Source of the DNA: NORP181 sp047623555
GTDB taxonomy: Bacteria; Pseudomonadota; Alphaproteobacteria; Rhodobacterales; Rhodobacteraceae
DNA: 60,428 nt
Direction: 5' to 3'
Assembly: GCA_047623555.1 (NCBI GenBank)
Contig: JBLHMP010000012.1
Location: 1 to 60,428, forward strand
Below the pieces are notes generated by a model. That model worked only from the letters and a program-made list of their open reading frames with translations. It was not told the DNA's origin and searched no databases. This document shows positions 42,453 to 50,284 of this stretch, in pieces (positions within the stretch are counted from its first letter, which is position 1; each line of letters opens with the position of its first letter). The position numbers and the translations under genes are program-made.

Positions 42453-43673
42453 CTACTTTTGTAACCGAAGATCCCGCATGGCGATCAGACGCAAACGAAG
42501 TGCGTTCAGTTTGATAAACCCGGCGGCATCCTTTTGGTCATAGGCGCCGGCGTCGTCCTCAAACGTTACGTGCTCCTCGGAATACAGCGAATGATCGGAC
42601 CATCTGGCGACTGTACGTGCCAAACCTTTGTAAAGTTTTAGCCGCACGGTCCCGGTCACGTGACGTTGGCTGCGATCAATCGCGGCTTGCAGCATTTCGC
42701 GTTCGGGGCTGAACCAGAAGCCGTTGTAAATTAGCTCAGCATAACGCGGCATCAGTTCATCCTTTAGATGCGCCTCGCCACGGTCGAGTGTAATTTGCTC
42801 GATGCCGCGATGTGCTTCGAGCAGGACAGTGCCGCCCGGTGTTTCATAGACACCGCGTGATTTCATGCCAACAAACCGACCCTCGACCAGATCAAGCCGC
42901 CCGACGCCGTGTTTGCCGCCAATTTCATTCAGTTTGGTCAGGATCGTGGCGGGTGACATCGCTTCGCCATTAATGCTAACTGCGTCGCCTTGTTCAAAAC
43001 CAATTTCGATGAATTCCGGGGTGTTCGGTGCGTCCTCGGGATTGACGGTGCGCTGATATACATAATTGGGCGCCTCGACGGCTGGATCTTCTAGCACTTT
43101 GCCTTCGGACGATGTGTGCAGCAGATTGGCGTCAACACTAAACGGTGCTTCACCTCGTTTGTCTTTTGCGATTGGAATTTGGTGCAATTCAGCAAATTCA
43201 AGAAGTTTGGTCCGGCTCGATAAATCCCACTCACGCCAAGGCGCGATGACTTTGATATCGGGGTCCAATGCATAGGCGCTAAGTTCAAACCGCACCTGAT
43301 CGTTGCCTTTACCGGTGGCCCCATGGGCGATAGCGTCGGCTCCGGTTTCTTTGGCAATTTCGACCAAACGTTTGGAAATCAGCGGGCGCGCGATAGAAGT
43401 GCCAAGCAGATACAACCCTTCGTACAGTGCATTTGCGCGGAACATTGGGAATATGAAATCGCGGACGAACTCTTCGCGGACATCTTCGATATAGATGCTG
43501 GACGCGCCCATCATTTCAGCCTTGGCACGCGCCGGTTCGAGCTCTTCTCCCTGACCTAGATCGGCAGTAAAGGTCACAACCTCGCAGCCATATTCTATCT
43601 GCAACCATTTCAAAATAATCGAAGTATCAAGACCGCCTGAATAGGCAAGGACAACTTTTTTTGGTGCGGACAT
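42453..43673 (-). CDS. argG: Argininosuccinate synthase
   Basis: 406 residues from ATG 43671-43673. The ATP-binding N-type PPase motif LAYSGGLDTSIILKWL, then HGATGKGNDQVRFE and D-L-V-E-G-R-F-V-G-M-K-S-R-G-V-Y-E-T-P-G-G are all present. It joins citrulline and aspartate in arginine synthesis. Stand-alone, convergent with the sulfotransferase-like gene. Confidence 0.97.
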   Translation of the reverse strand: MSAPKKVVLAYSGGLDTSIILKWLQIEYGCEVVTFTADLGQGEELEPARAKAEMMGASSIYIEDVREEFVRDFIFPMFRANALYEGLYLLGTSIARPLISKRLVEIAKETGADAIAHGATGKGNDQVRFELSAYALDPDIKVIAPWREWDLSSRTKLLEFAELHQIPIAKDKRGEAPFSVDANLLHTSSEGKVLEDPAVEAPNYVYQRTVNPEDAPNTPEFIEIGFEQGDAVSINGEAMSPATILTKLNEIGGKHGVGRLDLVEGRFVGMKSRGVYETPGGTVLLEAHRGIEQITLDRGEAHLKDELMPRYAELIYNGFWFSPEREMLQAAIDRSQRHVTGTVRLKLYKGLARTVARWSDHSLYSEEHVTFEDDAGAYDQKDAAGFIKLNALRLRLIAMRDLRLQK

Positions 43674-43775
43674 CTGGGCTTCCTCTTGCATGTATCGGCT
43701 GCGAATTAGCTGGTTTTGCGGGGCGGGGCAAGCCAGCTCTAGCACGGCGATGGCACAAGGTTTTCCGTTTTGTCC

Positions 43776-44111
43776 CTATACGGACAACATTTCGGGAAGC
43801 TGAGCAATGAACATGGTTTTAGATCTTTCAAATCCATCAATAATTGCCGCAAGGTCTATAGTCCCGGTTTCTCCTTTCGCAGACCTTCGTTCACCGTCCT
43901 GACAAAGGTCGGAAAACGTTCGAAACCCGAGGTTCAGTGCACTGCCTTTAAGGAAATGCAAATGTTGTTCCATCTGATTGGCCGTCGAATCTACTGACAA
44001 CTCCTGAATGGCCTCTTCTACTTCTTCGAGAAAAAGGTCGACGACCTCATCAAAATCTTCGGCCCCAATTTCGTCCCGTAATTCATTTATCCGCGCCCAT
44101 TGGATCATCAT
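43776..44111 (-). CDS. Histidine phosphotransfer (HPt) domain protein
   Basis: 111 residues, all-helical, a single HPt domain. The phospho-accepting histidine is H52 in LHFLKGSALNLGF, a close match to the HxLKGSS consensus. No receiver or kinase domain is attached. It is divergent from the receiver-PP2C gene that starts at 44282, with 170 bp between. A role as phosphate shuttle to that receiver is inference from the neighbourhood. It is much smaller than ChpT and carries no ATPase-like fold. Confidence 0.85.
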   Translation of the reverse strand: MMIQWARINELRDEIGAEDFDEVVDLFLEEVEEAIQELSVDSTANQMEQHLHFLKGSALNLGFRTFSDLCQDGERRSAKGETGTIDLAAIIDGFERSKTMFIAQLPEMLSV

Positions 44112-44281
44112 CCACCTACCAATTCCCGCGCCCCCACAAATTAAATAGAGGGGAAGCGGTTAAATAAATCGTTAACTTGGGTGGTCAAACAAGAATAATT
44201 TTAACTTTCACAAACTGTTAACGCGGATCGCGAATAGTGGCTAGGTCGTAGAAGTGCGGCGTTTGGCAATGAGGTGAAGCG

Positions 44282-45553
44282 GTGTTTTCGACAGCTAAAA
44301 TTCTGGATAGCGTACAAAAAATGCCCGGTGAGATTCGTCGAGTTTTGGTTGTGGACGACAGTCGGTTACAGCGTCGGATTCTGGTAAGCTTTCTCAAGAA
44401 GTGGGGATTTGAGATTTTTGAGGCGGATAGTGGTGAAAGTGCGTTGGAGATATGTGCCAAAACGATGCCTGATCTAGTGCTTAGCGATTGGATGATGCCG
44501 GGGATGGATGGGCTGGAATTTTGTCGGACGTTTCGGGAATTGCCGCGAGACGGATACGGGTATTTCATCTTGCTCACCTCAAAAAGTGAGAAGAACGATG
44601 TGGCGCAAGGGCTGGATGCTGGAGCAGATGATTTTTTGACAAAACCGGTGAATTCCGGCGAACTACGGGCGCGAATCACTGCAGGTGACCGAATTTTCGG
44701 GATGCAGAAGGAATTATCTGCCAAGAACCGCGTGATATCAGAGACGTTGGGACAACTGCAGGCGGCGTATGATAAGATTGATAAGGATCTGATTCAGGCC
44801 AAGAAAATTCAGGAATCTCTGGTCCCGGATCGCTCACGTGATTTTGGTGCGGCCCAGGTTAGCCTGTTGCTAAAGCCTTGCGGGCACATCGGAGGTGACC
44901 TGGTTGGCATGTTTTCGCCAGCTCAAGATCAGGTCGGATTTTATAGCATCGACGTGTCCGGGCACGGGATCACGTCGGCAATGATGACGGCACGGCTGGG
45001 TGGATACCTAAGCAGCATGTATTTTGATCAGAATGTCGGGATGGAGGCGCATGAAGGTCAGCCACATACGTTGCGGCATCCCGAAAAAGTGGCGCGATTG
45101 CTGAATTCAAGATTGCTTGTCGATACCGGGATCGAAGAGTATTTTACCCTAGCCTATGCCACTGCTGATTTACGCACCGGACGGTTGCAATTGATACAAG
45201 CAGGTCACCCGCACCCGTTGGTTCTACGTCGGGATGGAAGGGCGGAATTCATTGGCGAAGGCGGATTTCCGATTGGGCTTTTGCCAGACGTGCCGTTTGA
45301 TCAATTCGAAACGGTGCTAGAGCCTGGGGACCGTCTGTTGCTGTATTCTGATGGGTTTACCGAGTGTCTGATGAAAAACGGCCAGATGCTGGAAGAGGAT
45401 GGGTTGGTTGATCTGATCCGGGAATGCTCGCATGGGCAGTCGGGGCAGGAATTTCTGGATGACCTGTTCTGGGCCCTGACCCGATCGGCGTCCCCAGAGG
45501 ATGGGATAGATGACGATGTGTCGGCGATTTTGTTTGAGTATGACGGCTATTAA
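44282..45553 (+). CDS. Receiver-PP2C phosphatase (RsbU/RbaY-like)
   Basis: 423 residues from GTG 44282, preceded by GAGGTGAAG. The N-terminal receiver (about 20-140) has acidic D25-D26, phospho-acceptor D69 (VLSDWMMPGMDG) and L-T-K-P-V near 120; a coiled linker follows (about 150-185), then a SpoIIE-type PP2C domain with CGHIGGDLVGMF, D-V-S-G-H-G-I-T-S-A and D-D-D-V-S-A-I. Such proteins dephosphorylate anti-sigma antagonists in partner-switching systems; RbaY of Rhodobacter capsulatus has the same layout. The cognate antagonist and anti-sigma genes are not in this window. TTAA half-sites crowd the upstream region. Confidence 0.88.
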   Translation: MFSTAKILDSVQKMPGEIRRVLVVDDSRLQRRILVSFLKKWGFEIFEADSGESALEICAKTMPDLVLSDWMMPGMDGLEFCRTFRELPRDGYGYFILLTSKSEKNDVAQGLDAGADDFLTKPVNSGELRARITAGDRIFGMQKELSAKNRVISETLGQLQAAYDKIDKDLIQAKKIQESLVPDRSRDFGAAQVSLLLKPCGHIGGDLVGMFSPAQDQVGFYSIDVSGHGITSAMMTARLGGYLSSMYFDQNVGMEAHEGQPHTLRHPEKVARLLNSRLLVDTGIEEYFTLAYATADLRTGRLQLIQAGHPHPLVLRRDGRAEFIGEGGFPIGLLPDVPFDQFETVLEPGDRLLLYSDGFTECLMKNGQMLEEDGLVDLIRECSHGQSGQEFLDDLFWALTRSASPEDGIDDDVSAILFEYDGY

Positions 45554-45742
45554 CTCTTGCTGGTGAAGGTCAGTACAAGGTCAACATGTACGGTATAAGC
45601 AACAATGAAATTGTCGGCAAACCCCGGATTTTCACAGGGATTTTCCCCCGAATCATAGCCGCTTTATGCATATCTACATGGACGACAATTGTGAGGCCGG
45701 TTTGCCAAATCTCAAAAGAGCTTTGATTTTGTCACCAGAGGT

Positions 45743-46762
45743 TTAAATCGCAATTTTGTACTGAGCAGGCGGGCGATACCTTAGTCCCGAACCAGTCAAC
45801 ATGCGGGCCTCATTGGTTGTCAAAACGGGACGGGCGGTCGTATCGTGTTTTACTGCTGTATCTGGGTGGCTTTGCAAGATATTGAAATCAGGGTCTGCCC
45901 TGATGACATTTAGGGCAATATCGCCTAAAAACAGGCTCTCACATTCTGCCCCTTCAGCAAACAGAACCTGATGGTCGGACAATAGAAACTGAACAAAACA
46001 AATTCGCGGACATGGTATGATCCGAATGTTGCGGCCATTTACACAGGCCTTGGCTGGTACAAACACCTCATCAGAGCCAAAAAGAAGTTGCGCACGCGCC
46101 GAACGGATCAGAATGCGATGTTGTTGGGATAGCCGGATGGGGCGTGTATTGCCGATGCTGCCAGTGTCGAAAACAACCGGGGCGCCGGTGCCGATTCCTG
46201 GACCCAACCGGTGCCCGATCCAGCGAATGGGCAAAGCGCCACCATCGTGGGTCATGACCAAATCCCCCGCGTGCAAATGGGCGGACTGCCTTGGCCCGGC
46301 TGGTGTTTCAATCCGGGTTTCAGATGCAAAACAAACAAAGGAATGGGTATAGGATGGCTGCCGATCATCGGTGTAAAACTCGGGCTGGTTGTATGGATTA
46401 AAGCTGTCCCAATACCATCTCTCGAGGTTGAATTCTGGCGTCCAGATGATTTCTGCTGGATTACCGTTTTGATCGACTCCTGACAGAACAATTATACCAG
46501 CGCTCCTACCGGGCGCCGCATCCGACCGTAAAACTACGGCGTTCAAAATGCTGCCGCCGCCGCCTCGCCCGCCCCAGTGGACATCATAGGTATCGCCAAT
46601 TTCAAATACGCGTGGATCGCCACTGCCGTCAGTGACCGTAACCTCCAGATCCTCTGAGCCCTGAGGGGGGTAATCAAAGATCGAAGGTTTTGAGTAGGTC
46701 CCAACATTGCCGCCCGTCGAAGTGGCAAATTCATTATCAACTGCGTAAAATACCAACGCCAT
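45743..46762 (-). CDS. Hint-domain (hedgehog/intein-like) protein
   Basis: 339 residues. The N-terminal 140 residues are Gly-, Asp- and aromatic-rich, probably beta-structured, and lack a signal peptide. The Hint domain starts at C144 (CFASETRIETPAG), with L-V-M-T-H-D-G-G, IRWIGHR, R-L-S-Q-Q-H-R-I and LFGSDEVFVPAK following. AGGAG precedes the ATG. Roseobacters carry many such Hint proteins, whose self-processing is largely untested. A 189-bp gap separates it from the phosphatase gene; it is not obviously part of an operon. Confidence 0.85.
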   Translation of the reverse strand: MALVFYAVDNEFATSTGGNVGTYSKPSIFDYPPQGSEDLEVTVTDGSGDPRVFEIGDTYDVHWGGRGGGGSILNAVVLRSDAAPGRSAGIIVLSGVDQNGNPAEIIWTPEFNLERWYWDSFNPYNQPEFYTDDRQPSYTHSFVCFASETRIETPAGPRQSAHLHAGDLVMTHDGGALPIRWIGHRLGPGIGTGAPVVFDTGSIGNTRPIRLSQQHRILIRSARAQLLFGSDEVFVPAKACVNGRNIRIIPCPRICFVQFLLSDHQVLFAEGAECESLFLGDIALNVIRADPDFNILQSHPDTAVKHDTTARPVLTTNEARMLTGSGLRYRPPAQYKIAI

Positions 46763-46864
46763 AGCCGTCTCCTATTTGACGGCCGAATGTCAGGTAAAAT
46801 GTTTATTTACCGGCTAATGCTGGGCTATGAAGTGCATTGAATTTAAAGAGATATTAATTTGAAT

Positions 46865-47317
46865 TCAGAACGTGGCCTTGCGGGCGGCCAGCCAGCTGGC
46901 GAAATGTCGATCTCCGGGGCTTTTGAGCATTTGGACAGCAACGTCCGGCGCCATCCAAAGGGCTTCGTGGTTCGGTTCAACCGGTGGACCTTTGCACAAT
47001 GTCGGGCGGGCCATGTAAATATGGCAGATCTTCTCGGCCCAGAGATCGTATTCGGGCATAAAAGTGAACAGACGAAACACGCCAACTTTGCGCGGTTGTG
47101 CGATGTGCCACCCAGTTTCCTCAAACACTTCGCGGTGCAGGGCAGCAGTGGGGGATTCACCGGGATCGATGCCGCCTCCGGGCAGTTGCACGTCTGGCAT
47201 TGGGTCGTATTGAGCGGTTAACAAAAGCAATCCGTCACGAGGCAAAAGCGCATAGGCACCGGCGCGACGACGATAGGTTTTGCCGGGTTCGGGACTGGCC
47301 CCAAAACGTCTAATCAT
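46865..47317 (-). CDS. NUDIX hydrolase
   Basis: 150 residues. The Nudix box GGGIDPGESPTAALHREVFEETGW (about 47-70) keeps the G-x5-E-x7-R-E-x-x-E-E-x-G pattern. An arginine-rich N-terminus (MIRRFGASPEPGKTYRRRAG) precedes it. The substrate cannot be told from sequence. It is divergent from hslO with 75 bp between starts. Confidence 0.9.
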   Translation of the reverse strand: MIRRFGASPEPGKTYRRRAGAYALLPRDGLLLLTAQYDPMPDVQLPGGGIDPGESPTAALHREVFEETGWHIAQPRKVGVFRLFTFMPEYDLWAEKICHIYMARPTLCKGPPVEPNHEALWMAPDVAVQMLKSPGDRHFASWLAARKATF

Positions 47318-47392
47318 CTGATAGCCCTTTCAACGCCGCAAGTTGCACCTATATAGGGCGGTATGCCAATCTGTGGCGTGTAAGGAAACCCC

Positions 47393-48376
47393 ATGACTCT
47401 TGGATCTAAAATCGCGTGGGACGATACCGTCCTGCCCTTTCAGCTTGATGCGCCCGATATGCGTGGCCGCGTGGCCCGTTTGGATGGCGTGCTTGATGGA
47501 ATTCTAAAACAGCATAATTACCCGGTGGTAGTTGAAGCCCTGGTGGCCGAAATGGCCCTGCTGACGGCGTTGATCGGGCAAACGATTAAATTGCGGTGGA
47601 AATTGTCGTTGCAAGTGCAGTCAGATGGCCCGGTGCGGATGATCGCGACGGACTATTTTGCGCCCACAGCCGAAGGCGAGCCAGCGCGGATCAGAGCCTA
47701 TGCCAGCTATGACGCGGATCAATTGGTTTCGGGTGGTCCAATGGATCAGATCGGCACTGGTTATTTCGCGGTGATGCTGGATCAGGGCAAAGGCACCGAG
47801 CCATACAAAGGTATCACGGCGCTGACCGGTGATACGCTAAGCAAATGCGCCGAGGCGTATTTTGCCCAATCCGAACAGCTGCCAACGCGGTTTTCGTTAA
47901 GTTTCGGGCGCGCATCTGCTCCGAACGCGCCCGAACATTGGCGTGCTGGCGGGATCATGTTGCAGCAAATGCCCAAAGCATCGCCCTTTGTCGCCAAAGA
48001 GCCCGGCGAGGGTGAAACTCTTGTGGCGACCGATTTGGTCGATAGTGAAGAAGGCGAAAACTGGAACCGGGTGAACATTCTGCTTAATACGGTCGAGGAA
48101 ATGGAGCTGGTCGGACCAATTGTGTCTCCCGCGGATCTTCTTCTTCGGTTGTTCCACGAGGAAGCGCCGCGGGTGTTTGATGCACAGGCGGTTCGGTTTG
48201 GCTGTACCTGCTCTGAGGATCGCGTGCGCCAGAGCCTGTCGATCTATTCGGCCAAAGATATCGGCACGATGGTCACAGATGAGGGCAGCGTCACCGCTGA
48301 TTGCCAGTTTTGTAGCGCGCATTATGCCCTAGATCCGGCCACGGTTGGGTTTGAGGCGGAAAACGCGGGTGACTGA
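47393..48376 (+). CDS. hslO: Redox-activated chaperone Hsp33
   Basis: 327 residues. The zinc-binding redox switch near the C-terminus is C-x-C (GCTCSE) and C-x2-C (CQFC). The core has EALVAEMALLTALIGQTIK and G-Y-F-A-V-M-L-D-Q. Oxidation of the four cysteines releases zinc and turns on holdase activity. The NUDIX gene that follows starts with GTG 8 bp before its stop. Confidence 0.95.
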   Translation: MTLGSKIAWDDTVLPFQLDAPDMRGRVARLDGVLDGILKQHNYPVVVEALVAEMALLTALIGQTIKLRWKLSLQVQSDGPVRMIATDYFAPTAEGEPARIRAYASYDADQLVSGGPMDQIGTGYFAVMLDQGKGTEPYKGITALTGDTLSKCAEAYFAQSEQLPTRFSLSFGRASAPNAPEHWRAGGIMLQQMPKASPFVAKEPGEGETLVATDLVDSEEGENWNRVNILLNTVEEMELVGPIVSPADLLLRLFHEEAPRVFDAQAVRFGCTCSEDRVRQSLSIYSAKDIGTMVTDEGSVTADCQFCSAHYALDPATVGFEAENAGD

Positions 48377-48965
48377 TACAGTCGCCATTCTCCGCAAAGC
48401 TTTGATCGCACCGGGACATGGATCATCAGATTTCGATCTGAACCCGGAAATGGTGCTGCCAAAGGGGCGCAAACTGCGTCCTGCTGGTGTGTTGATTGCG
48501 GTCGATCTGACCGGGGAAACGCCACATGTCATTCTCACAAAACGATCCTCTACCCTGAAACACCATCCGGGGCAGATTTCGTTTCCCGGTGGTAAGCAGG
48601 AAGAAACTGATGCCGACGTGACTGCTGCGGCGCTGCGCGAGGCAGATGAAGAGATCGGGTTGCCCGCTGGTTTGCCACAGGTTCTGGGCACACTGCCGAT
48701 CCATGAAACTGTCACGGGGTTTCTGGTGACCCCGGTGCTGGCAATTTTGACCGACCCGTTTGACACTGTGGCTGATCCCGGCGAGGTTGAAGAGGTATTT
48801 CATGTGCCTCTCACGCATCTGTTGAACCCGGAAAATTACATCATTCAATCGCGTCGCTGGCGCGGAGCTTGGCGGTATTTCTTTACGGTACCCTACGGTC
48901 CCTATTATATTTGGGGGGCCACGGCGCGCATGTTGCGAGGGTTGGCTGCCCGGATGGAAACATGA
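48369..48965 (+). CDS. NUDIX CoA pyrophosphatase
   Basis: 198 residues from GTG 48369, which overlaps hslO. LTKRSSTLKHHPGQISFPGG and E-A-D-E-E-I-G-L-P give both the UPF0035 signature and the Nudix box of CoA/acyl-CoA diphosphatases (NudL-like). It removes 4'-phosphopantetheine from CoA or its oxidised forms. Its stop overlaps the CCA-transferase ATG (ATGA). Confidence 0.9.
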   Translation: MTDTVAILRKALIAPGHGSSDFDLNPEMVLPKGRKLRPAGVLIAVDLTGETPHVILTKRSSTLKHHPGQISFPGGKQEETDADVTAAALREADEEIGLPAGLPQVLGTLPIHETVTGFLVTPVLAILTDPFDTVADPGEVEEVFHVPLTHLLNPENYIIQSRRWRGAWRYFFTVPYGPYYIWGATARMLRGLAARMET

Positions 48966-50107
48966 CCCTGGTTCACGGAAAATGGTTAAGTAACCCCCAC
49001 ACACAGGCGGTGTTTTCGGCGTTGTCTGTCGGGGGCGCCCAGGTGCTGTTTGTTGGTGGCTGCGTGCGTAATGCGTTGCTGGGTGTGCCGGTAAGCGATG
49101 TTGATATCGCCACGGATGCGCACCCGGAAACGGTGATAGAGTTGGCCAAAGCGGCAGGGATCAAAGCGATCCCAACCGGCATTGATCACGGTACGGTGAC
49201 GTTGATCAAAGGCGGCATCCCACACGAGGTAACCACCTTTAGGCGCGACGTGGCAACAGATGGTCGGCGTGCAGTCGTGGCGTTTTCCGACACCATTCAA
49301 GACGATGCAGCACGGCGTGATTTCACCATGAATGCGTTATATGCCGGGATTGATGGTGTGGTGATTGACCCGCTTGGCGGCCTGCCTGATCTGGTTGCAA
49401 GGCGTGTACGGTTTATCGGCAGCGCGACGGCGCGGATACAAGAGGACTACCTGAGGTCGTTGCGGTATTTTCGGTTTCAGGCGTGGTATGGAGACCCTAA
49501 TAGGGGGTTTGATGCCGATGCGTTGGCCGCAATTGCGGAAAACCTGGATGGGCTAGTGCAGCTTTCGGCTGAGCGTGTTGGCGCGGAAATGGTCAAATTA
49601 CTGAACGCTGCTGATCCGTCGCAATCGGTCGCGGTGATGCGCCAGACCGGAGTTTTGGCGCGGATTTTGATCGGCGCAGATGATCGTGCGCTTGGGCCGT
49701 TGATTCATTTGGAATCCCTAACCAAAACAGCTCCGGATGCGATGCGCCGACTGGCGGCGCTGGGCGGCGCAGATGGGTTGCGACTAAGCAAGGCGCAATT
49801 GGCCAAGGTTGGGCGATTGCGCGAGGCCGCGATTGGAACGATGGGGCCGGGGGAATTGGGCTATCGGCTGAAATTCGACGAGGCAAGTGATGCATTATTG
49901 CTGCGATCTGCGTTGTTGGAACAGCCGTGGAATCCGATTGATTTGCGGGCAATTCAGGTCGGGTCTGGCGCGGAATTCCCGATAAAGGCCAAAGACTTGA
50001 TGCCAGCGTTCAAAGGCCCAGAACTGGGGCAAAAGCTGGCTGATCTGACGCAAACATGGATCGCATCCGGTTTTTGTTTGACGCGCGACGACCTGCTCAC
50101 TGAATGA
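48962..50107 (+). CDS. cca: CCA-adding tRNA nucleotidyltransferase
   Basis: 381 residues from ATG 48962. The class II signature VGGCVRNALLG with D-V-D-I-A-T, then TTFRRDV, the R-R-D-F-T-M-N-A-L motif and R-F-I-G-S-A-T-A-R-I-Q-E-D-Y-L-R identify a CCA/poly(A) polymerase family enzyme. It builds or repairs the 3'-CCA of tRNA. Last gene of the hslO-nudix-cca operon. Confidence 0.93.
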   Translation: MTLVHGKWLSNPHTQAVFSALSVGGAQVLFVGGCVRNALLGVPVSDVDIATDAHPETVIELAKAAGIKAIPTGIDHGTVTLIKGGIPHEVTTFRRDVATDGRRAVVAFSDTIQDDAARRDFTMNALYAGIDGVVIDPLGGLPDLVARRVRFIGSATARIQEDYLRSLRYFRFQAWYGDPNRGFDADALAAIAENLDGLVQLSAERVGAEMVKLLNAADPSQSVAVMRQTGVLARILIGADDRALGPLIHLESLTKTAPDAMRRLAALGGADGLRLSKAQLAKVGRLREAAIGTMGPGELGYRLKFDEASDALLLRSALLEQPWNPIDLRAIQVGSGAEFPIKAKDLMPAFKGPELGQKLADLTQTWIASGFCLTRDDLLTE

Positions 50108-50113
50108 CGGGGC

Positions 50114-50142
50114 GTGACAATGCTGCACATGTGCAGTATTCA
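50114..50142 (+). promoter_or_regulatory. Candidate promoter with palindromic operator in its spacer
   Basis: GTGACA (50114-50119), 17 bp, then TATTCA (50137-50142) form a sigma-70-like promoter. The spacer contains the perfect palindrome CTGCACATGTGCAG (50123-50136), extended by AAT and ATT flanks. An operator between -35 and -10 is typical for repression by a dimeric regulator. It sits upstream of the leader peptide and the ABC exporter genes. Confidence 0.5.
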
Positions 50143-50172
50143 TGCATTAGAAACAAATACGGAGGACTGCGC

Positions 50173-50205
50173 ATGTATTACGGGATCTGGTACAGCCACG
50201 GCTGA
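50173..50205 (+). CDS. Putative 10-codon leader peptide before ABC exporters
   Basis: Reads M-Y-Y-G-I-W-Y-S-H-G-stop. A strong ribosome site GGAGG (50161-50165) lies 7 bases before the ATG, better than those of most real genes here. The peptide has three tyrosines and one tryptophan in ten codons. Downstream are a hairpin (50223-50244) and the ABC start at 50285. Length, position and ribosome site fit a translational leader that reports ribosome pausing. No homologue is known to me, and translation is unproven. Confidence 0.45.
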   Translation: MYYGIWYSHG

Positions 50206-50222
50206 TTATCCGGTTTCCGTCC

Positions 50223-50244
50223 GGGTGATTGGCTAAAATCACCC
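50223..50244 (+). promoter_or_regulatory. Hairpin in the ABC exporter leader
   Basis: GGGTGATT and AATCACCC pair perfectly (8 bp) around GGCTAA. No T-run follows, so it is not a simple terminator. An upstream CCGG (50210-50213) can instead pair with CCGG 50221-50224, which would open the base of this stem. Between the leader peptide and the first ABC gene. Confidence 0.4.
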
Positions 50245-50284
50245 TGCATTGCACGTCCCTATAGCTCTGAGAGGAGCGACCGAT

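Noticed and set aside
44160..44175. TTAA pair upstream of the receiver-PP2C gene as a CtrA site
   Set aside because: The gap is 8 bp, not 7; the other TTAA copies at 44141, 44201 and 44218 are also out of register. Only half-sites can be claimed.
45616..45706. GGCAAACC / GGTTTGCC inverted repeat between the phosphatase and Hint genes
   Set aside because: Arms of 8 bp lie about 75 bp apart and the flanking AATTGTC/GACAATT repeat is in an order that cannot pair at the same time; likely chance.
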